Part shown: positions 1 through 12,149 of the stretch, piece after piece
How the letters are laid out: the number at the start of each line of letters is the position of its first letter
Position numbering within the stretch: position 1 is the first letter of the stretch
From: Acorus gramineus
Taxonomy: Eukaryota; Streptophyta; Magnoliopsida; Acorales; Acoraceae
Length of the DNA stretch: 64,000 bases
Assembly (NCBI GenBank): GCA_030737835.1
Contig: JAUJYN010000029.1
Coordinates: 1,848,871-1,912,870 of the forward strand
Direction: 5' to 3'
Notes under the pieces: generated by a model
Seen by the model: only the letters and a program-made list of their open reading frames with translations
Database searches by the model: none
Told to the model about the DNA's origin: nothing
Program-made: the position numbers and the translations under genes

Positions 1-3000
1 TCTCTCTCCCCTTCTCAAGCAAATGAAGCCATCCGAGGCTTTCTTTTCTCCTCTACCTTTCATTGTGTATAATTGTTGGGAGTAATGGAGATCAAGGAGA
101 AGAGGAGGAGGGAGTTCATGAGATGATCAAGATAGAGTGCAAGAAAGAGTTAGAAAGGGTGAGTATGTGTTGTTGTTGTTGTTGTTTCTCTTCTCTCTAT
201 CCCCTTCTCATGCCCCTTTGCACCCCTGTTTTCTGCCATGAAGGGCTTAAGGAGATGCTGATGAGGTGGTGGTAGTGGTGGTGGTGGTTGAGGTGGTCGT
301 GGGTGTGTCGAGAACCCCACATCTCCCCATTTCCCTCCCCCTGTTTTGGTAAGGCAGCACTCTGTATTTTAATGATCTCAGTGAATCTAGTATTTAGAGG
401 CACATTTTTAGGATTATGTCTTCATATGATATGATCATCTATGTGTCTACTTGTTATATATGAAATTTGGGGTTCTTATGATATCTGTGGTGTAAGTTAG
501 AACCTATTTTGTATGGCCTGTCCAGATTGGCATAGAAATTGACCAGCTTTTGGAAATAATTTATTTCGGTCTTGTAAAAGGCAAACTTAGGTTCTAATGT
601 ATTCATGGATTATGATCCCAGCATATCAGAGAATGTGCATGTTTTATTTCATAATTTTTGGAAGTGTATTGGGTGCTGTGGAGATCAATTAGTAGGGCTG
701 GTTGCAGCAGGTTTGGCAGTTTTGCTTGGTTGAGTGTCAAGGAGTTGTTTGCATGTGTCTTGGGTGATAATATGGAAGTATCAGGGGTTAGGGTCTTCAT
801 GAAGTAAGCTTATATGTGTGATAGGAGGTTCCATAATTTAATTATGGATCATTGGTTGTGTTTTGTAGATCTCGTAGACCGGACGCGCGGCGATCCGGGT
901 ATCTGTGAGTGGTTTGATCCAATCCCCCCCCTTGAGATGCGCTCGATGCACGTAGTCATGCATCGCGCATTGATGGGGCATCCTAGCTATATTACTTGTG
1001 TAGATAAGTAGTATGGCCATGCTTAAACTATAATATGTTAGATATCTTGCATGCTAGGCTTATATTGCATGTATTGTATCCATGTATGAATGATTGTATC
1101 GCATGCGCCCCTCTAGTATGGGCATGTATTTCTGTAATGTGTACGGATGTATAGAATAGGGCATGCCTTAGATAGTATTGTAATACTACTCCCACCATAT
1201 TAATTGGAATATCCAGCATGATTAAGTTTGGGTTAATAACGGGCACCTGCCTAATATTCCCTTACAATAAGACTCGAGGGCGTGGTGTAGTTGTTGCGCC
1301 CATGCTAATGGGGCAAAGCTATGACCAGCTTCATGAGATGATGATCTCTCTCGCCCTCTCCCTCTGCACGAACTGAGTAAGTAGATGCGATTTCCTACTC
1401 GACTCAGGTTCGTTTGGAATATTGGCATGCACCTGTTAGTGCGCGAGATTACGCTTGACCCTTTCTTTTTAAGTTGGTGATATCCAACGCATGCTTAAGT
1501 TATGCCTTGTGTGCTTATATGATTAATGGCCATACCTTGTATGCATGTTGTTTATGATGTAAATCCATGTTAGGGGTTACCCTTATAATCAATTGTTAGA
1601 TGATCGTGCATATGGTTCATGCACATAGCTATGATATGATTCTTCTGTTATATATATGCACATGTTAAAACTAAATAGGCCTATCTGAAATAGGCGTGGG
1701 TACGACCCGTCGTTGGGATGTACCTCATTAGTTAGTGTGCGAGCGATGTAATTGCCCCTGCGTCCGTGTGATGCACTTGAATGGAATTCAGGAGAATTCA
1801 TTTGTTGTATCGGTTTTGTTAAACCGGTAGCTTGGGCATTAAGTAGGCGATTAACGAGAGTAGTTGTTTTTCCATTGGGTTCGCTTTGCGAACATGGAGT
1901 GTTTCCTCCCAATGTCGTCCGTGTTGAAGCGGGCTGGGTTAAAGCTGTCCTGACAGAGGGCTCCCATCCGTAGGTACCACCGATGTGTTTGGAAGCGTAC
2001 TAATCGTGGGAGTGTACCAGGTAGAGGCTACCCGGGAGAGGGCTAACGAATGATATTGCGAGCGTGGAATCGTTCTCCCCTTCGTTGGATCCGTGTAGGA
2101 ACTCCCCGGCATTGGAAAAGCTTTCCTGACAGAGGGCTCCCATCCGTAGGTACTACCGATGCGTTCGGGAGCGTACTGATCGTGGGAGTATATCAGGTAG
2201 AGACTACCCGGGGAAAGGGCTACCGGTGGACCAAGGGTGTAGAGGAGTCTAATCTCCCCAAAAGTCCTATGTCACCTCTAAAGGGTGAGGGTGAGGATGA
2301 GGTGAAGACACGTCGCCGCGTGACCCATTCGTTGTTCGTCCGTTCCCATAGTTGTTGGGTCCGGTTGCGTATCGATGTTCAAAGACATCGTTGGGCAGTT
2401 ATCTCGATGTAGATGATCCAGTAGTGTTGTGTAGACCAGTAATTCTGGGTCTCTTCGACCAACGGTATGGTCTCTCCCAAGAGTCCCAAGAGTCTCCCTC
2501 CGGGAGAGAGGGTGAAGGTGAGGTTGGTGGTCCAGTACTGTTGTGTGGACCAGTAATTCTGCGTCTCTTTGACCAACGGTATGGTCTCTCCCCAAAAGTC
2601 CCAAGAGTCTTCCTCCGGGAGTGAGGGTGAGGGTGAGGTTGGTCGCGCCGCCGTGTGACCTTGTTATCCATTGGGTTTCTACCCATGTTTTCCTTGAAAG
2701 GAAATTGCCTTAACATTGAACTATTGTAATGGTGATTGGTTTCCAGCCACTCACTGAGCTTGTAGCTCACCCCTCGCATACTGTTTCCTTTCAGGGGCAG
2801 TGTTGGGCGTGGAGTTGGAGCTTCACTGTGGCATGGTCTTATGTGCGTGGAGCGTTCTGTCTGGCGGGTGGCGAGTGCGAGGCTGTCAGCAGTCCTAGAG
2901 TCATTTTATGTATTGTAAATCGTGCATGTGACACAGGTTGTATTTTATTTGGACTAGACTTGGCTCTCACAGGACAGTGATTGTGTATTCGAGTCTGTAA

Positions 3001-3182
3001 TAATGTTTTTGGTTTACAGACATTGTTGATATCTTATGCTTCCACTTTTCAGTTGAGTTATCAGTTATCATTGGTTTGCCAGCTTGTGTATTGTTTATTG
3101 GAGTCATTATTGATCTCTTGTACTTGATAGTTGATATTTCATTAGTGCCACTTCTCGGGGACGGCCGCCCTGGGGCGTGACA
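1..3182 (+). mobile_element. B1-type Ty3/gypsy LTR, right part (solo or 3' LTR)
   Basis: This is the right-hand part of a long LTR read on the + strand. It ends in the family terminus GGGGCGTGACA. Alignment by eye with the complete copy at 24673-28201 puts its missing left end roughly 0.4 kb before the window. It contains the conserved short core after TTTTGTAG (about 861-920), a 175-bp tandem duplication (about 1940-2290), a 111-bp tandem duplication (about 2420-2641) and GGGTGAGGGTGAGG tracts. Directly after the terminus lies Tat-lineage reverse transcriptase, so this LTR inserted into that older element. Its target duplication would begin GAGCG but the partner lies outside the window. No protein is encoded; the short open frames are shared with other LTR copies only because the DNA is similar. 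Confidence 0.88.
349..868 (+). other. Candidate leader intron in B1 LTR
   Basis: A strong donor-like GTAAGG follows CTGTTTTG, and an acceptor-like TTTTGTAG precedes the conserved core ATCTCGTAGACCGG. The two signals sit where the other LTR types also have a donor and an acceptor, although the DNA between them differs (AT-rich here, CpG-dense elsewhere). This is inference from signals and comparison; no transcript is available. Confidence 0.4.
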
Positions 3183-3435
3183 GAGCGTATGTCCTTCCTG
3201 GACGCGTATTCAGGCTACAACCAGATCCCCCTCCACCTGCGTGACCAGGACAAAACTGCGTTTATCTCAGAATACGGGCTGTACTGTTACATGGTAATAC
3301 CATTCGGGCTAAAAAACGCGGGCGCCACTTTTCAGTGTTTGGTTAAAAAAGTATTCAATCAACTAATCGGACAAACTATGGAGGTCTATTACGACGACAT
3401 GGTCGTCAAGAGCCGAAGCCGCACCGAGCATTTGC
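3183..3435 (+). pseudogene. Tat-lineage Ty3/gypsy reverse transcriptase, left fragment
   Basis: The stretch encodes the middle of a reverse transcriptase: MSFLDAYSGYNQIPL, the PFGLKNAGATFQ block and the catalytic YYDDMVVKS. The wording of these blocks is that of the plant Tat lineage of Ty3/gypsy rather than the Tekay type seen elsewhere in the window. Its left end is cut by the LTR ending at 3182 and its right end by E1; the same domain continues at 16740. It is the oldest retroelement layer here and a fossil fragment with no LTRs of its own visible. The last five bases (TTTGC) are the left copy of E1's target duplication. Confidence 0.9.
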
Positions 3436-4781
3436 TATCACGCCCCAGGGCGGCCGTCCCCGAGGCGCAGCAATGGTATATATGATATCAGCAGTCTATA
3501 CAGGAGGTCAATAACATACCCTAAATAACATCAAAAATAACAACACAGACAACAATGAGGTTGACATGATATATACACAAATAGCGGAAGCTAAAAGACT
3601 GAATCTGTAATTCAAAAGACATATTACAGACCCGATACATAATCAACTGTTCTGTGAGAGCCAATATATACAACGACATCCAAATATAATACAAACATGT
3701 GCCCAAGCACGGAACACTATACATACAATCAAAGGGGGGGATGCTGAATGGCCTCTCACACTCAGAGCGTGACGCTGCTCCGCTACTGCTGACGTGCCTC
3801 GGGGAGCTCCTCCTTCAGATCCGACTAAGATATAACTGGAGAAAAATATATGCGAGGGGTGAGTCACATGCTCAGTGAATAGCACAACCCATGCATCACA
3901 GTTCATATTACCTTACACAATTCATAGCCCCTAAGTGGCAATAACTACACAATCCAGTGGGTCGTTACATCGCCAACCCACTACACCCTCACCCTCACCC
4001 TCAAACTGGTGACATGGTCTTTTGGGACTGACTAGGCTGTTAATCACCCTTGGTCCACCGATAGTCCCTTCTCCACTTCGTAGCTCGCCTGGTCTACTCC
4101 CACGATTCAGCACAGTCCGAAACACAATCAGGAGGTACCTACTGATGGGAGCCATCTGTCAGGACGACCTATCTAACGCTGAGGAGTCCCTACACGGATC
4201 CAACGAAGGGAAGAGAAACAGCCTACCCACACGGATACGATCCACTTGGATCCACCGACACCGATTGCAACTCTACTAATGTCATGAATTCTTCAGAATT
4301 CCTCCAGGGCGCATAACTAAGATGCGGGGAGACATATATTATAACAACACGGTTATAATATTCTCTAAGGCATGCTAATAATCATAAGCTCGCATTTGAT
4401 TTAAATAAATTAAACTAAATGGGAAGCATTTATAGGTCGAGGCTTTCCTAGCATGGAAACATGGTATCCCGATGTATAGGCCTCTATCCACAACATAAGG
4501 GTGCATATTCCTAGCATGCAAAGCCTATGGTGGCATGGATACAACAAAATGATCATGCATAGCACATATTACACTTATTACAAATTAATACGCAATTATG
4601 GTGCCCCATGGGAGGGCAATGCACGAATACGTGCATCGAACGCCTCCCTACTGGGTTGGATTGTCCCACTCACCAATACCCGGGTCGTCGCGTGACCGCT
4701 CGTCAAGATCTGCAAGACATGGGAAACCAAAATGGTGAGTAAAATACACAAATACACAAGAAATACGCTAGAAATACCCAA

Positions 4782-4829
4782 CACTCGGACAAACATGCAT
4801 ACGGGCCCGTACGCACGCAAGTCCGAGTG
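4782..4829 (-). other. Conserved leader hairpin in A-type LTR
   Basis: The arms CACTCGGAC (4782-4790) and GTCCGAGTG (4821-4829) are perfect inverted repeats. They enclose a second near-palindrome, GCATACGGGCCCGTACGC. The same arrangement recurs at 15372-15419 and, with some changes, near 35941-35985, 37124-37168 and 61000-61050. It lies in the presumed transcribed leader. Function is unknown; a packaging, dimerisation or splice-masking element are possibilities. Confidence 0.6.
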
Positions 4830-5674
4830 CCCCGACACACTCCCGCACCCACGGCAGCCATGCTCACGGCCACCTGCACGCGTACGCACGGGTGCGCACG
4901 CACTCGCGCACCCCCACGCCCCGGGCGCACTGCCGCACCCCAGCCCGCTCGCCCAGACAGGCCGCACGCTCGTGCGCACGCTCGCGCGCGCCCGCGCGCA
5001 CCACGCGTCCAGCCCTGCGCCCAACTGCACGTACTGCGCCCCTGTGCAGCACCCCGCGCGCACCCCTGCGCTCACCGCACGCACTGCGCCCCGCGTGCAC
5101 GCCGGCGCGTACGCCCGCGCACACGCCTAGCGCCCCCGACAGCGCGCGCCTGCTCTGCCTGTGCGCGCAGACTCGCGCGCATGCGCGCGGATGACCCCGC
5201 ACGTGCGCCCGAGCCAACCCCACACCCTTCCTCAGCCATCCCACACCCCCACACACATGCATACCATGCATACACCCCATGCACACCCTTACATGCATCT
5301 AAAACAAGGAAAAAGGAGGAGGAAAGCTTACCCAAGGGAGGAAAGGAAAGGAGGGAACTTCGGGTGCTCTTCGCGCACCGATTTGCCACCACCAAAGCCA
5401 CCACTACCAAGACCTCTTCTCAGCCTAAGAGGGGCTGAAAACAGAGGTAAAAAGGGGTCCATAAGGGGAGTTCAACAAGGGGGAAATCAAATCTAACACC
5501 ATGGAAAGATAGATCGGGTCCTTACCAAGCTTTTCTCCTTCTAGGGTTTTTCTTTTTAACCACCCTAACTAGATCAAATGGTGGAAACAAAGAGAGGGGA
5601 TGAGAGGTTTTGAGAGAGCTTGAGAGAGAAGATGATGAATAGGGCAACTATTCTTGGGCGTGGACTTAAAGGGG

Positions 5675-5710
5675 CACACACACACACACTTAGCCACTCA
5701 CACACACACT
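5675..5710. repeat. CA microsatellite in LTR
   Basis: An (AC)n tract with a short interruption lies in the U3-to-leader part of the E1 3' LTR. A matching tract is present in the 5' LTR around 16302-16335, so it was part of the element when it inserted. Confidence 0.85.
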
Positions 5711-6111
5711 TACACTCACTTACACTTAGGGAAAAAATTAGGTTAAGTTAGGTTTAGGTGTACTTTGACCCTAGTCAACCCAACCACACTAACAAACAAA
5801 ACCAATTGACCAAGTCAAACTTGACTTGGTCAAAATCATCCAATGACTTTTCGCTTGGTCAGAACCCGGATACGATTCGGAACTGTGAAATTCTGAAACG
5901 TTACCGGAATTCAATGAAATTTTCATGAGTGGCTTGAAATGGCACCAGGACACATAATATGCAGTTAGATTTTCAATCGGAGTTCTCAAGCTCATGATGA
6001 TAGCCAAAAGTCTAAAATTTTAGCGGTTCCGATCGAAAAAAAGAAAAAGTTGAAAAACTGCCAGAATGCTCCAATGGTGATCAGAAGGCTAAAAGTGACA
6101 CATATATAACA

Positions 6112-6124
6112 TTCTTCCCCCCTT
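6112..6124 (-). promoter_or_regulatory. E1 polypurine tract
   Basis: On the minus strand this reads AAGGGGGGAAGAA and abuts the start of the 3' LTR. It is the expected position and composition of the plus-strand priming site. The same tract flanks the 3' LTRs of E2 (34536-34548) and E3 (52728-52740). Confidence 0.9.
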
Positions 6125-6159
6125 ATGAAATTTTGTCCTAAAAATAAATACAAGAACAT

Positions 6160-6819
6160 CTAGGAAGGGAAAAGATGCGGATACGCATCACGCATGGCGT
6201 CCTCGAGCTCCCAAGTGGCCTCGGCACCGGAACGGTGCTGCCATCGCACCTTGACCAACTGGACGGTCTTGGTGCGGAGCCTCTTCTCGCGACGGTCCAG
6301 GATCTCGATCGGCTGCTCCACGAATGACAAGTCTGGCTCGAAGACGAGCGGCTCGAACGGGATGACGTGAGCAGGATCGTGGACGTAACGCCTCAGCTGC
6401 GAGACATGGAAGACGTCATGGGCCTGAGCTAGCTGTGGGGGCAGAGCTATGCGATAGGCCACCTCCCCAACTCGCTCGAGGATGAGGAACGGCCCAATGA
6501 AACGCGGACTCAGCTTGCCCTGCACGCTGAAACGGAAGATGCCCTTCATCGGGGACACCTTCAGGAAGACTCGAAAACGAGCTCACGGCGACGACGGTCG
6601 GCATAGCTCTTCTGACGGCTCTGAGCGACTCGGATACGCTCGCGAATCGTCTTGACCATCTCTGAGGTCTGGTGGATGATCTCTGGTCCCTCCAACTGGC
6701 GCTCTCCGACCTCGTCCCAACACAAGGGGGACCTGCAGCTGCGACCATAGAGCGCCTCATATGGAGCAATCCTGATACTCGAGTGGTAGCTGTTGTTGTA
6801 GGCAAACTCCACCAACGGA
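6160..6819 (-). pseudogene. E1 integrase C-terminal region and chromodomain-like tail
   Basis: Near 6600-6819 the minus strand encodes the end of the integrase core region (LPLVEFAYNNSYHSSI and YEALYGRSCRSP). It is followed by a GPY/F-type module (GKLSPRFIGPF, about 6480-6530) and a tail containing PIEILDRREKRLRTKTVQLV and VRWQHRSGAEATWELED, about 6170-6300. That tail is the chromodomain-like segment of Tekay/Del elements, which in this family is thought to steer integration to heterochromatin. The region is separated from the catalytic core by the solo LTR at 6825-9731. It is part of a broken element. Confidence 0.9.
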
Positions 6820-6824
6820 AGATG

Positions 6825-9731
6825 TGTCACGCCCCAGGGCGGCCGTCCCCGGGTCGCGGCAAGTGTATACAAGATATCAGCAGTCTAAACAGGGAATCAA
6901 TAAATCACTCTAACCAACAACTAAAACGACAACAACAAAGATGAAAGCGAGGCTGACATAATATATACACAGGTGCGGAAGCTAAAAGACTAAGTCTGTA
7001 ATCTAAAAACATACTACAGACTCGATACAAATCAAATGTCCTGTGAGAGCCAATATACACACATACATCCAAATAATACACAACTGGGTGCCCAAGTACA
7101 GAAATATATACATACAATAACAAGGAAGGATGCTGATGGCCTCAAAAACTCGCGGGACGTAGCGCTACTCCGCTACTGGTGCAGTCGCTCAGGGAGCTCC
7201 TCCTTCAGATCCTCCTCAGTAATCACTGGAAAAATAATTATGCAAGGGGTGAGCCACACGCTCAGTGAACAGCAAAACCCATGCATCACAGCTTATATCA
7301 ACCACAAATAATCAACAACCAGCCTCAAAGTGGCTTAACAACATAATCCGGTGGGTCGTTACATCGCCGAACCACCACACCCTCACCCCTCAATAGGTGA
7401 CATAGGATATTGGGACTTATAATCATCCATACACATCCATACACTCTCACCCTCACCCCTCAATAGGTGACATAGGATATTGGGACTGATAATCATCCAT
7501 ACACATCCATACACCCTCACCCTCACCCCTCAAAAGGTGACATAGGATATTGGGACTGACTAGGCTGTTAATCATCCTTGGTCCACCGATAGCCTCTCCT
7601 CCACACCGTAGCTTGCCTGGTCTACTCCCACATTCAGCACAGTCCGAGTCCAAGATCAGGAGGTGCCTACTGATGGGAGCCCTCTGTCAGGATAGCCTGT
7701 CTAACGCTGAGGAGTTCCTACACGGATCCAACGAAGGGAAGAGAAACAGCCTACTCACACGCATATGATCCACTCGGATCCGCTGACAACACATCTCTAC
7801 AACTCTAATGTCTTGAATTCATCAGAATTCCTCCAGGGCGCATAACCAAGATGCGGGGAACATGCATTAATATAGACGGGAAAAGAAACCTTGGGAGGGC
7901 ACCATGAGGTCCCGATACAGGACGTCCCGACAACCAAACAAGGAACACGGAGCACCCTAGCCCGGGTCTCAATGTTGACCTCGCAAGGCCCCTTAATATT
8001 TCCTAAGGCATGCTATAATATTACAAGTTGCATTTAATTTAACAAATTAAACTAATAGGACGCATACAAAGGCCGAGGCTTTCCTAGCATGATAACAAGG
8101 TGACAAGATGCATGGCTCTTACACAACCTAAGGGTGCAAGTCCCTAACATACTCAGTCTAGGGTAGCATGCATACTACATATCAATCATGCTGCATGGAT
8201 TACATATTAAACAGGTTAATATTAATCTATGGTGCCCCAGGGGAGGACGGTATACGCCCAAGTGCATATAGCGCCTCCCAACTGGGTTGGATTGTCCCAC
8301 TCACCGGAAGTCGGGTCGTCGCGCGACCGTCCGTCAAGATCTGCAAGACAGGGTATCAACTTGGTGAGTTAAAATCCACAAATACCACAAAAATACACAA
8401 AATACTCTAAAAATACCCAACACTCGGGCAAACGTACATACGGCCCGTACGCACGTTAGCCCGAGCACCCCGACTCACTCCCGCACCCCCGGCAACCACC
8501 CACACGGCCACCCGCCCCCGGATGCACCGCCGCTCCCCAGCCCGTGCACCCAGGCGCCCTGCCGAGCCCCTGCCCGCATGCCAGGACACGCCGCCGAGCT
8601 CCCCAGGTGCACCGCGCGCTCACTGCGCCCCAGCGCAGTCGCCCGCGCGCAAACCACACGCCTCGCGCCCAGCGCCTCGCCCCGCGCGCACCCCGCGCGC
8701 ACCACTGCTCGCATCACCCACTCGACCAGCACCCCCAGCACGCCCAGCGCCAGCACGTCCAGTGCCCAGCACGCCCAGCACGTCCAGCGCCCAGCACGCC
8801 TGCTGCGCCTGTGCTGCCATCCTACCCGGGGCAGACTACCACCCTGCCCGAGCACCTCTGCACCACCCACCGGCCACCAAAGGCCTCCGACCGCCCCCAA
8901 TCACCACCGACAGCCACCAGCCACCCTCCTCACTCAACCCCACCCTGCTAACAAGCATCTAACATGAAAAAGAGGGAAAGAAAGCTTACCCAAATGAAGG
9001 AGAGCAAAAGAAGGGATCCGGAGGATCTTCGTGCACCGAAACGCCTCCCAACGGATCTCCACCACCAAGACCTCTTCCTACCTAAAATGGGGCTGAAAAC
9101 AAGGGAGAATAGAGGGGGGTTAGAGGGGACCAAAATTTTCAGAACTCGAATCCGAGAACACCGGGGGATAGATCGGGACCGAATCTAACCTTTCTATGTT
9201 TTGGGTTTTGAGTTTGAAGAACTCTAGGTGGCTCAAAACTAAGAAAAGGAGAGAGGGGGAGAGAGAAAATGAGTTTGAGAAGATGATGAATAGTGTAGGG
9301 CTAATTGCTACTCACTTATATAAGTCAAACCACTTGGATTAGGATTAAGCAAGCTTAATTAGGGTTTAAGTGAGGCTTTAAGTGGGATTTGACTTGGGTC
9401 AACCCAACCACACAAAAAAAAAAAAGGGTTGACCAAGTCATGGGCCCACTTTGACCGAGTCAACTCTCCCAATGACTTCTCGCTCGGTCAAAACCCGGAT
9501 ACGCCCCGAAACTGTGAAATTTTGAAAACGTTACCGGAATTTGATGAAATTTTTGTGAGTGGCTTAGAATGGCACCAGGACACATAATATGCAGTTAGAT
9601 TTTCAATCGGAGTCCTCTAGCTCAGGACGATAGCTAACAGTCCAAAATTTTAGCGGTTCCGATCGAAAAATGAAAAAACTCAAAAACTGCCAAAATGCTC
9701 CAATGGTTACCAAAGTGACACATATATAACA
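6825..9731 (-). mobile_element. Solo A-type LTR inserted in E1 integrase
   Basis: A 2.9-kb LTR in the same sense as E1, bounded by TGTCACGCC and ATATATAACA. Target duplications AGATG lie at 6820-6824 and 9732-9736, and integrase coding continues on both sides, so the insertion is certain. There is no internal region, so it is a solo LTR left by recombination between the two LTRs of a full element. It has the full LTR plan: U3 block (about 9489-9670), TTGAC cluster (about 9387-9491), TATA (9314-9325, TTATATAAGT on the minus strand), ACTATTCATCATC about 30 bases downstream, and a CpG tract (about 8440-8820). Three near-copies of a CCCTCACCCCTCAATAGGTGACATAGG segment lie around 7375-7545. Confidence 0.95.
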
Positions 9732-9739
9732 AGATGCCT

Positions 9740-10650
9740 CTCCCAACTGCCCCCAAAATCGAGAACGCAAGCTCGCAGCATGTCCTCCAGGGTCTGAATC
9801 GTCCTCTCCAACTGGCCGTCCGTCTGCGGATGAAACGCTGTACTGAAGTGGAGGTTCGTACCAAGGGCGTGCTGAAGGCTACGCCATAACCTTGAAGTAA
9901 ATCTCGTGTCTCGATCAGAAATGATGCTGACGGGAGTGCCATGGAGACGAACAATCTCGGAGACAAACAACTGCGCCAGGGTGTCCAGAGAATCGGTGAG
10001 TCGGATGGGGAGGAAATGAGCGGACTTCGTCAATCGGTCGACGATTACCCAGATGGCATCGCGACCTGAACGAGACCTCGGCAAACCCGAAATGAAGTCC
10101 ATGGTGATCTGCTCCCACTTCCACTGAGGAATCTCAATGGACTGCAGCTTCCCTGCAGGACACTGATGTTCCGACTTCACCTGCTAGCATACCAAGCAAC
10201 GGGCAACGAAACGGGCGATATCCGTCTTCATCCCGCGCCACCAGTAGCCACGACGAAGGCCCCTGTACATCTTCGTGCCACCAGGATGCACTGTGTACCT
10301 CGAACGATGGGCCTCGTCCAAGATCTTCTGCTTCAGCTCTGCGTCATCAGGAATGCATACTCGACCTCTGAACCGCAGGATCCCGTCCTCGCGAATCTGG
10401 TAGTCCGGACGCTCGCCCCGAGCGACGCCTTCAGAGAGGACTAGAAAGTGAGGATCCTGCCCCTGAGCCGTGCGGATCTCGTCGAGAAGAACGGGCTGCA
10501 CCACTAGCCTGGCCAAAAAGCCACCCGCAGGAGTCTCTCGAACGCTGATCCAGCAAGCGGCCTCCTCCAGAAGCCTCCAACGACGTATAGCCATGTGGGC
10601 GGCCATGCCCAAGGGCTGCCTGCTGAGAGCATCTGTCACGACATTCGCCT
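9740..10650 (-). pseudogene. E1 integrase, zinc-binding and catalytic core
   Basis: The minus strand shows the HHCC zinc-binding segment (VHPGGTKMYRGLRRGYWW ... CLVC, about 10184-10310). The catalytic core follows: MDFISGLP with the first Asp, [10 protein letters not shown] with the second, and [19 protein letters not shown] with the Glu (about 9740-10120). The D,D,E residues are all visible. This enzyme inserts the element's cDNA into the genome. It sits downstream of RNase H as usual for Ty3/gypsy, and its continuation lies beyond the solo LTR at 6570-6819. Part of a broken element. Confidence 0.92.
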
Positions 10651-10965
10651 TACCCGGATGGTAAGCGATGTCACAATCATAGTCCTTCAGGAACTCGACC
10701 CAACGTCTCTGACGCATGTTGAGCTCCGGCTAGGACTGCAAATATGTCAAGCTCTTATGATCGGCAAAGAGCTCGAACTCCTCACCATAGAGGTAGTGCC
10801 TCCACATCTTCAGCGCAAAGATGATCGCGGCCAACTCTAGGTCGTGGGTGGGGTAATTCTGCTCATGGGGCTTCAACTGACGCGACGCGTAAGCCACAAC
10901 CTTACCGTGCTGCATCAGGACGCAACCCACACCCAACCGTGATGCATCGGAGTAAACTGCGAACC
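10650..10965 (-). pseudogene. E1 RNase H domain
   Basis: The segment [16 protein letters not shown] followed by [20 protein letters not shown] and [12 protein letters not shown] is the plant Ty3/gypsy RNase H signature, with the first catalytic Asp in SDAS and the Glu in HDLELAAI. It degrades the RNA template during reverse transcription. It directly follows the reverse transcriptase on the minus strand. Confidence 0.92.
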
Positions 10966-11249
10966 CACCACTCCCAGACGGAAGGGTAAGAACTGGCGCT
11001 GAGGTGAGCCTTCGCTTCAACTCTAGGAAGCTCTCCTCGCAAGATGGGGACCACTCGAACCGGACATCCTTCCGAGTGAGGCGGGTAAGAGGTACAGCTA
11101 TCTTCGAGAAACCCTCGACAAACCTCCTGTAATAACCCGCCAAGCCCAGGAAGCTCCGAATCTCTGTGGGGTTCGACGGTCGACGCCAATTCGACACGGC
11201 GAGCGTCTTGTCCGGGTCCACAGATATGCCCTCACCGGAAATCACATGG

Positions 11250-11840
11250 CCCAGAAAGGCCATACGCTCCAACCAGAACTCGCACTTGCTGAACTTGGCG
11301 AACAGCTGATGTCGGGCCAAAGTTTCCAAGACAGTGCGGAGATGGTGAGCGTGCTCCTCAAGACTCCTCGAGTACACCAGAATATCATCGATGAAGACTA
11401 CTACGAAGGAGTCGAGGAAGGGCCAAAACACCCGGTTCATCAGATCCATGAAGGCCGCCGACGCATTCGTCAACCCAAACGGCAGTACTCTGAACTCGTA
11501 GTGCCCATAACGGGTACGAAAGGCCGTCTTCGGAATGTCTGACTCCCGGATCTTCAGCTGATAGTAGCCCGAACGGAGATCGATCTTAGAAAAGACACGC
11601 GCTCCCTGGAGCTGGTCAAACAGATCATCAATCCGTGGCAAGGGGTACTTGTTCTTCACGGTCCGCTTGTTCAGCTGCCTGTAATCAATACAAAGCCGCA
11701 GCGAACCGTCCTTCTTCCGCACAAACAAAACAGGGGCTCCCCACGGAGAAACACTCGGACGTGCGAAGCCCTTCTCCAGCAACTCCTCCAACTGCTCCTT
11801 GAGCACCTTCAGCTCTGCTGGGGCCATCCGGTACGGAGCT
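11250..11840 (-). pseudogene. E1 reverse transcriptase domain
   Basis: The minus strand encodes a well-preserved Ty3/gypsy reverse transcriptase: [60 protein letters not shown] and the catalytic FIDDILVYS (about 11370-11395). Wording matches Tekay/Del chromoviruses and differs from the Tat fragment nearby. It copies the genomic RNA into DNA inside the virus-like particle. Best domain in the window for a phylogeny. Confidence 0.95.
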
Positions 11841-12149
11841 CTCAAAATCGGCTCGGTCCCCGAAATCAGATTAATCTCAAACTCGATCGCACGATCCGGT
11901 GGTAATCCCGGAAGATCATCGGGGAAAACCTCGGGATACTCTGCCACAACCGGAGTCTGACAGTTATCTGCCCGCAGTGGTGCGTCCTCCTGAGCAATGT
12001 ACGCCAGAAAGGCCTCACATCCTCCCTGAAGGAGTCTCCACGCTTGAATGGACGACACGAACCCCAAAGGGGCTATGTCACGATCACCCACGAACTGGAA
12101 GGACCTCCGACCCGGAAGGTGGAAAGACACCGACTTGGCAAAACAGTCG

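Larger units (their letters stand above)
3436..6111 (-). mobile_element. E1 3' LTR (A type)
   Basis: This is the left-hand LTR of E1 and its 3' LTR in the element's own sense. Reading leftward it starts TGTTATATATGTGTCAC (6111 downward), runs through the conserved U3 block (about 5867-6045), a TTGAC cluster (about 5762-5862), the GATGATGAATAG initiator region (about 5630), the CpG-dense tract (about 4800-5215), the hairpin at 4782-4829, the short conserved core (about 4671-4716) and CCCTCACCCTCACCC repeats (about 3980), ending in the TGTCACGCC-type terminus. It pairs with 14029-16739. Confidence 0.93.

Noticed and set aside
603-800. A 65-codon open frame repeated at 23521 and 25690 on the minus strand
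   Set aside because: The three copies are the same part of B1 LTRs, so sharing is by descent of the LTR. It is antisense to the leader and matches no known protein.
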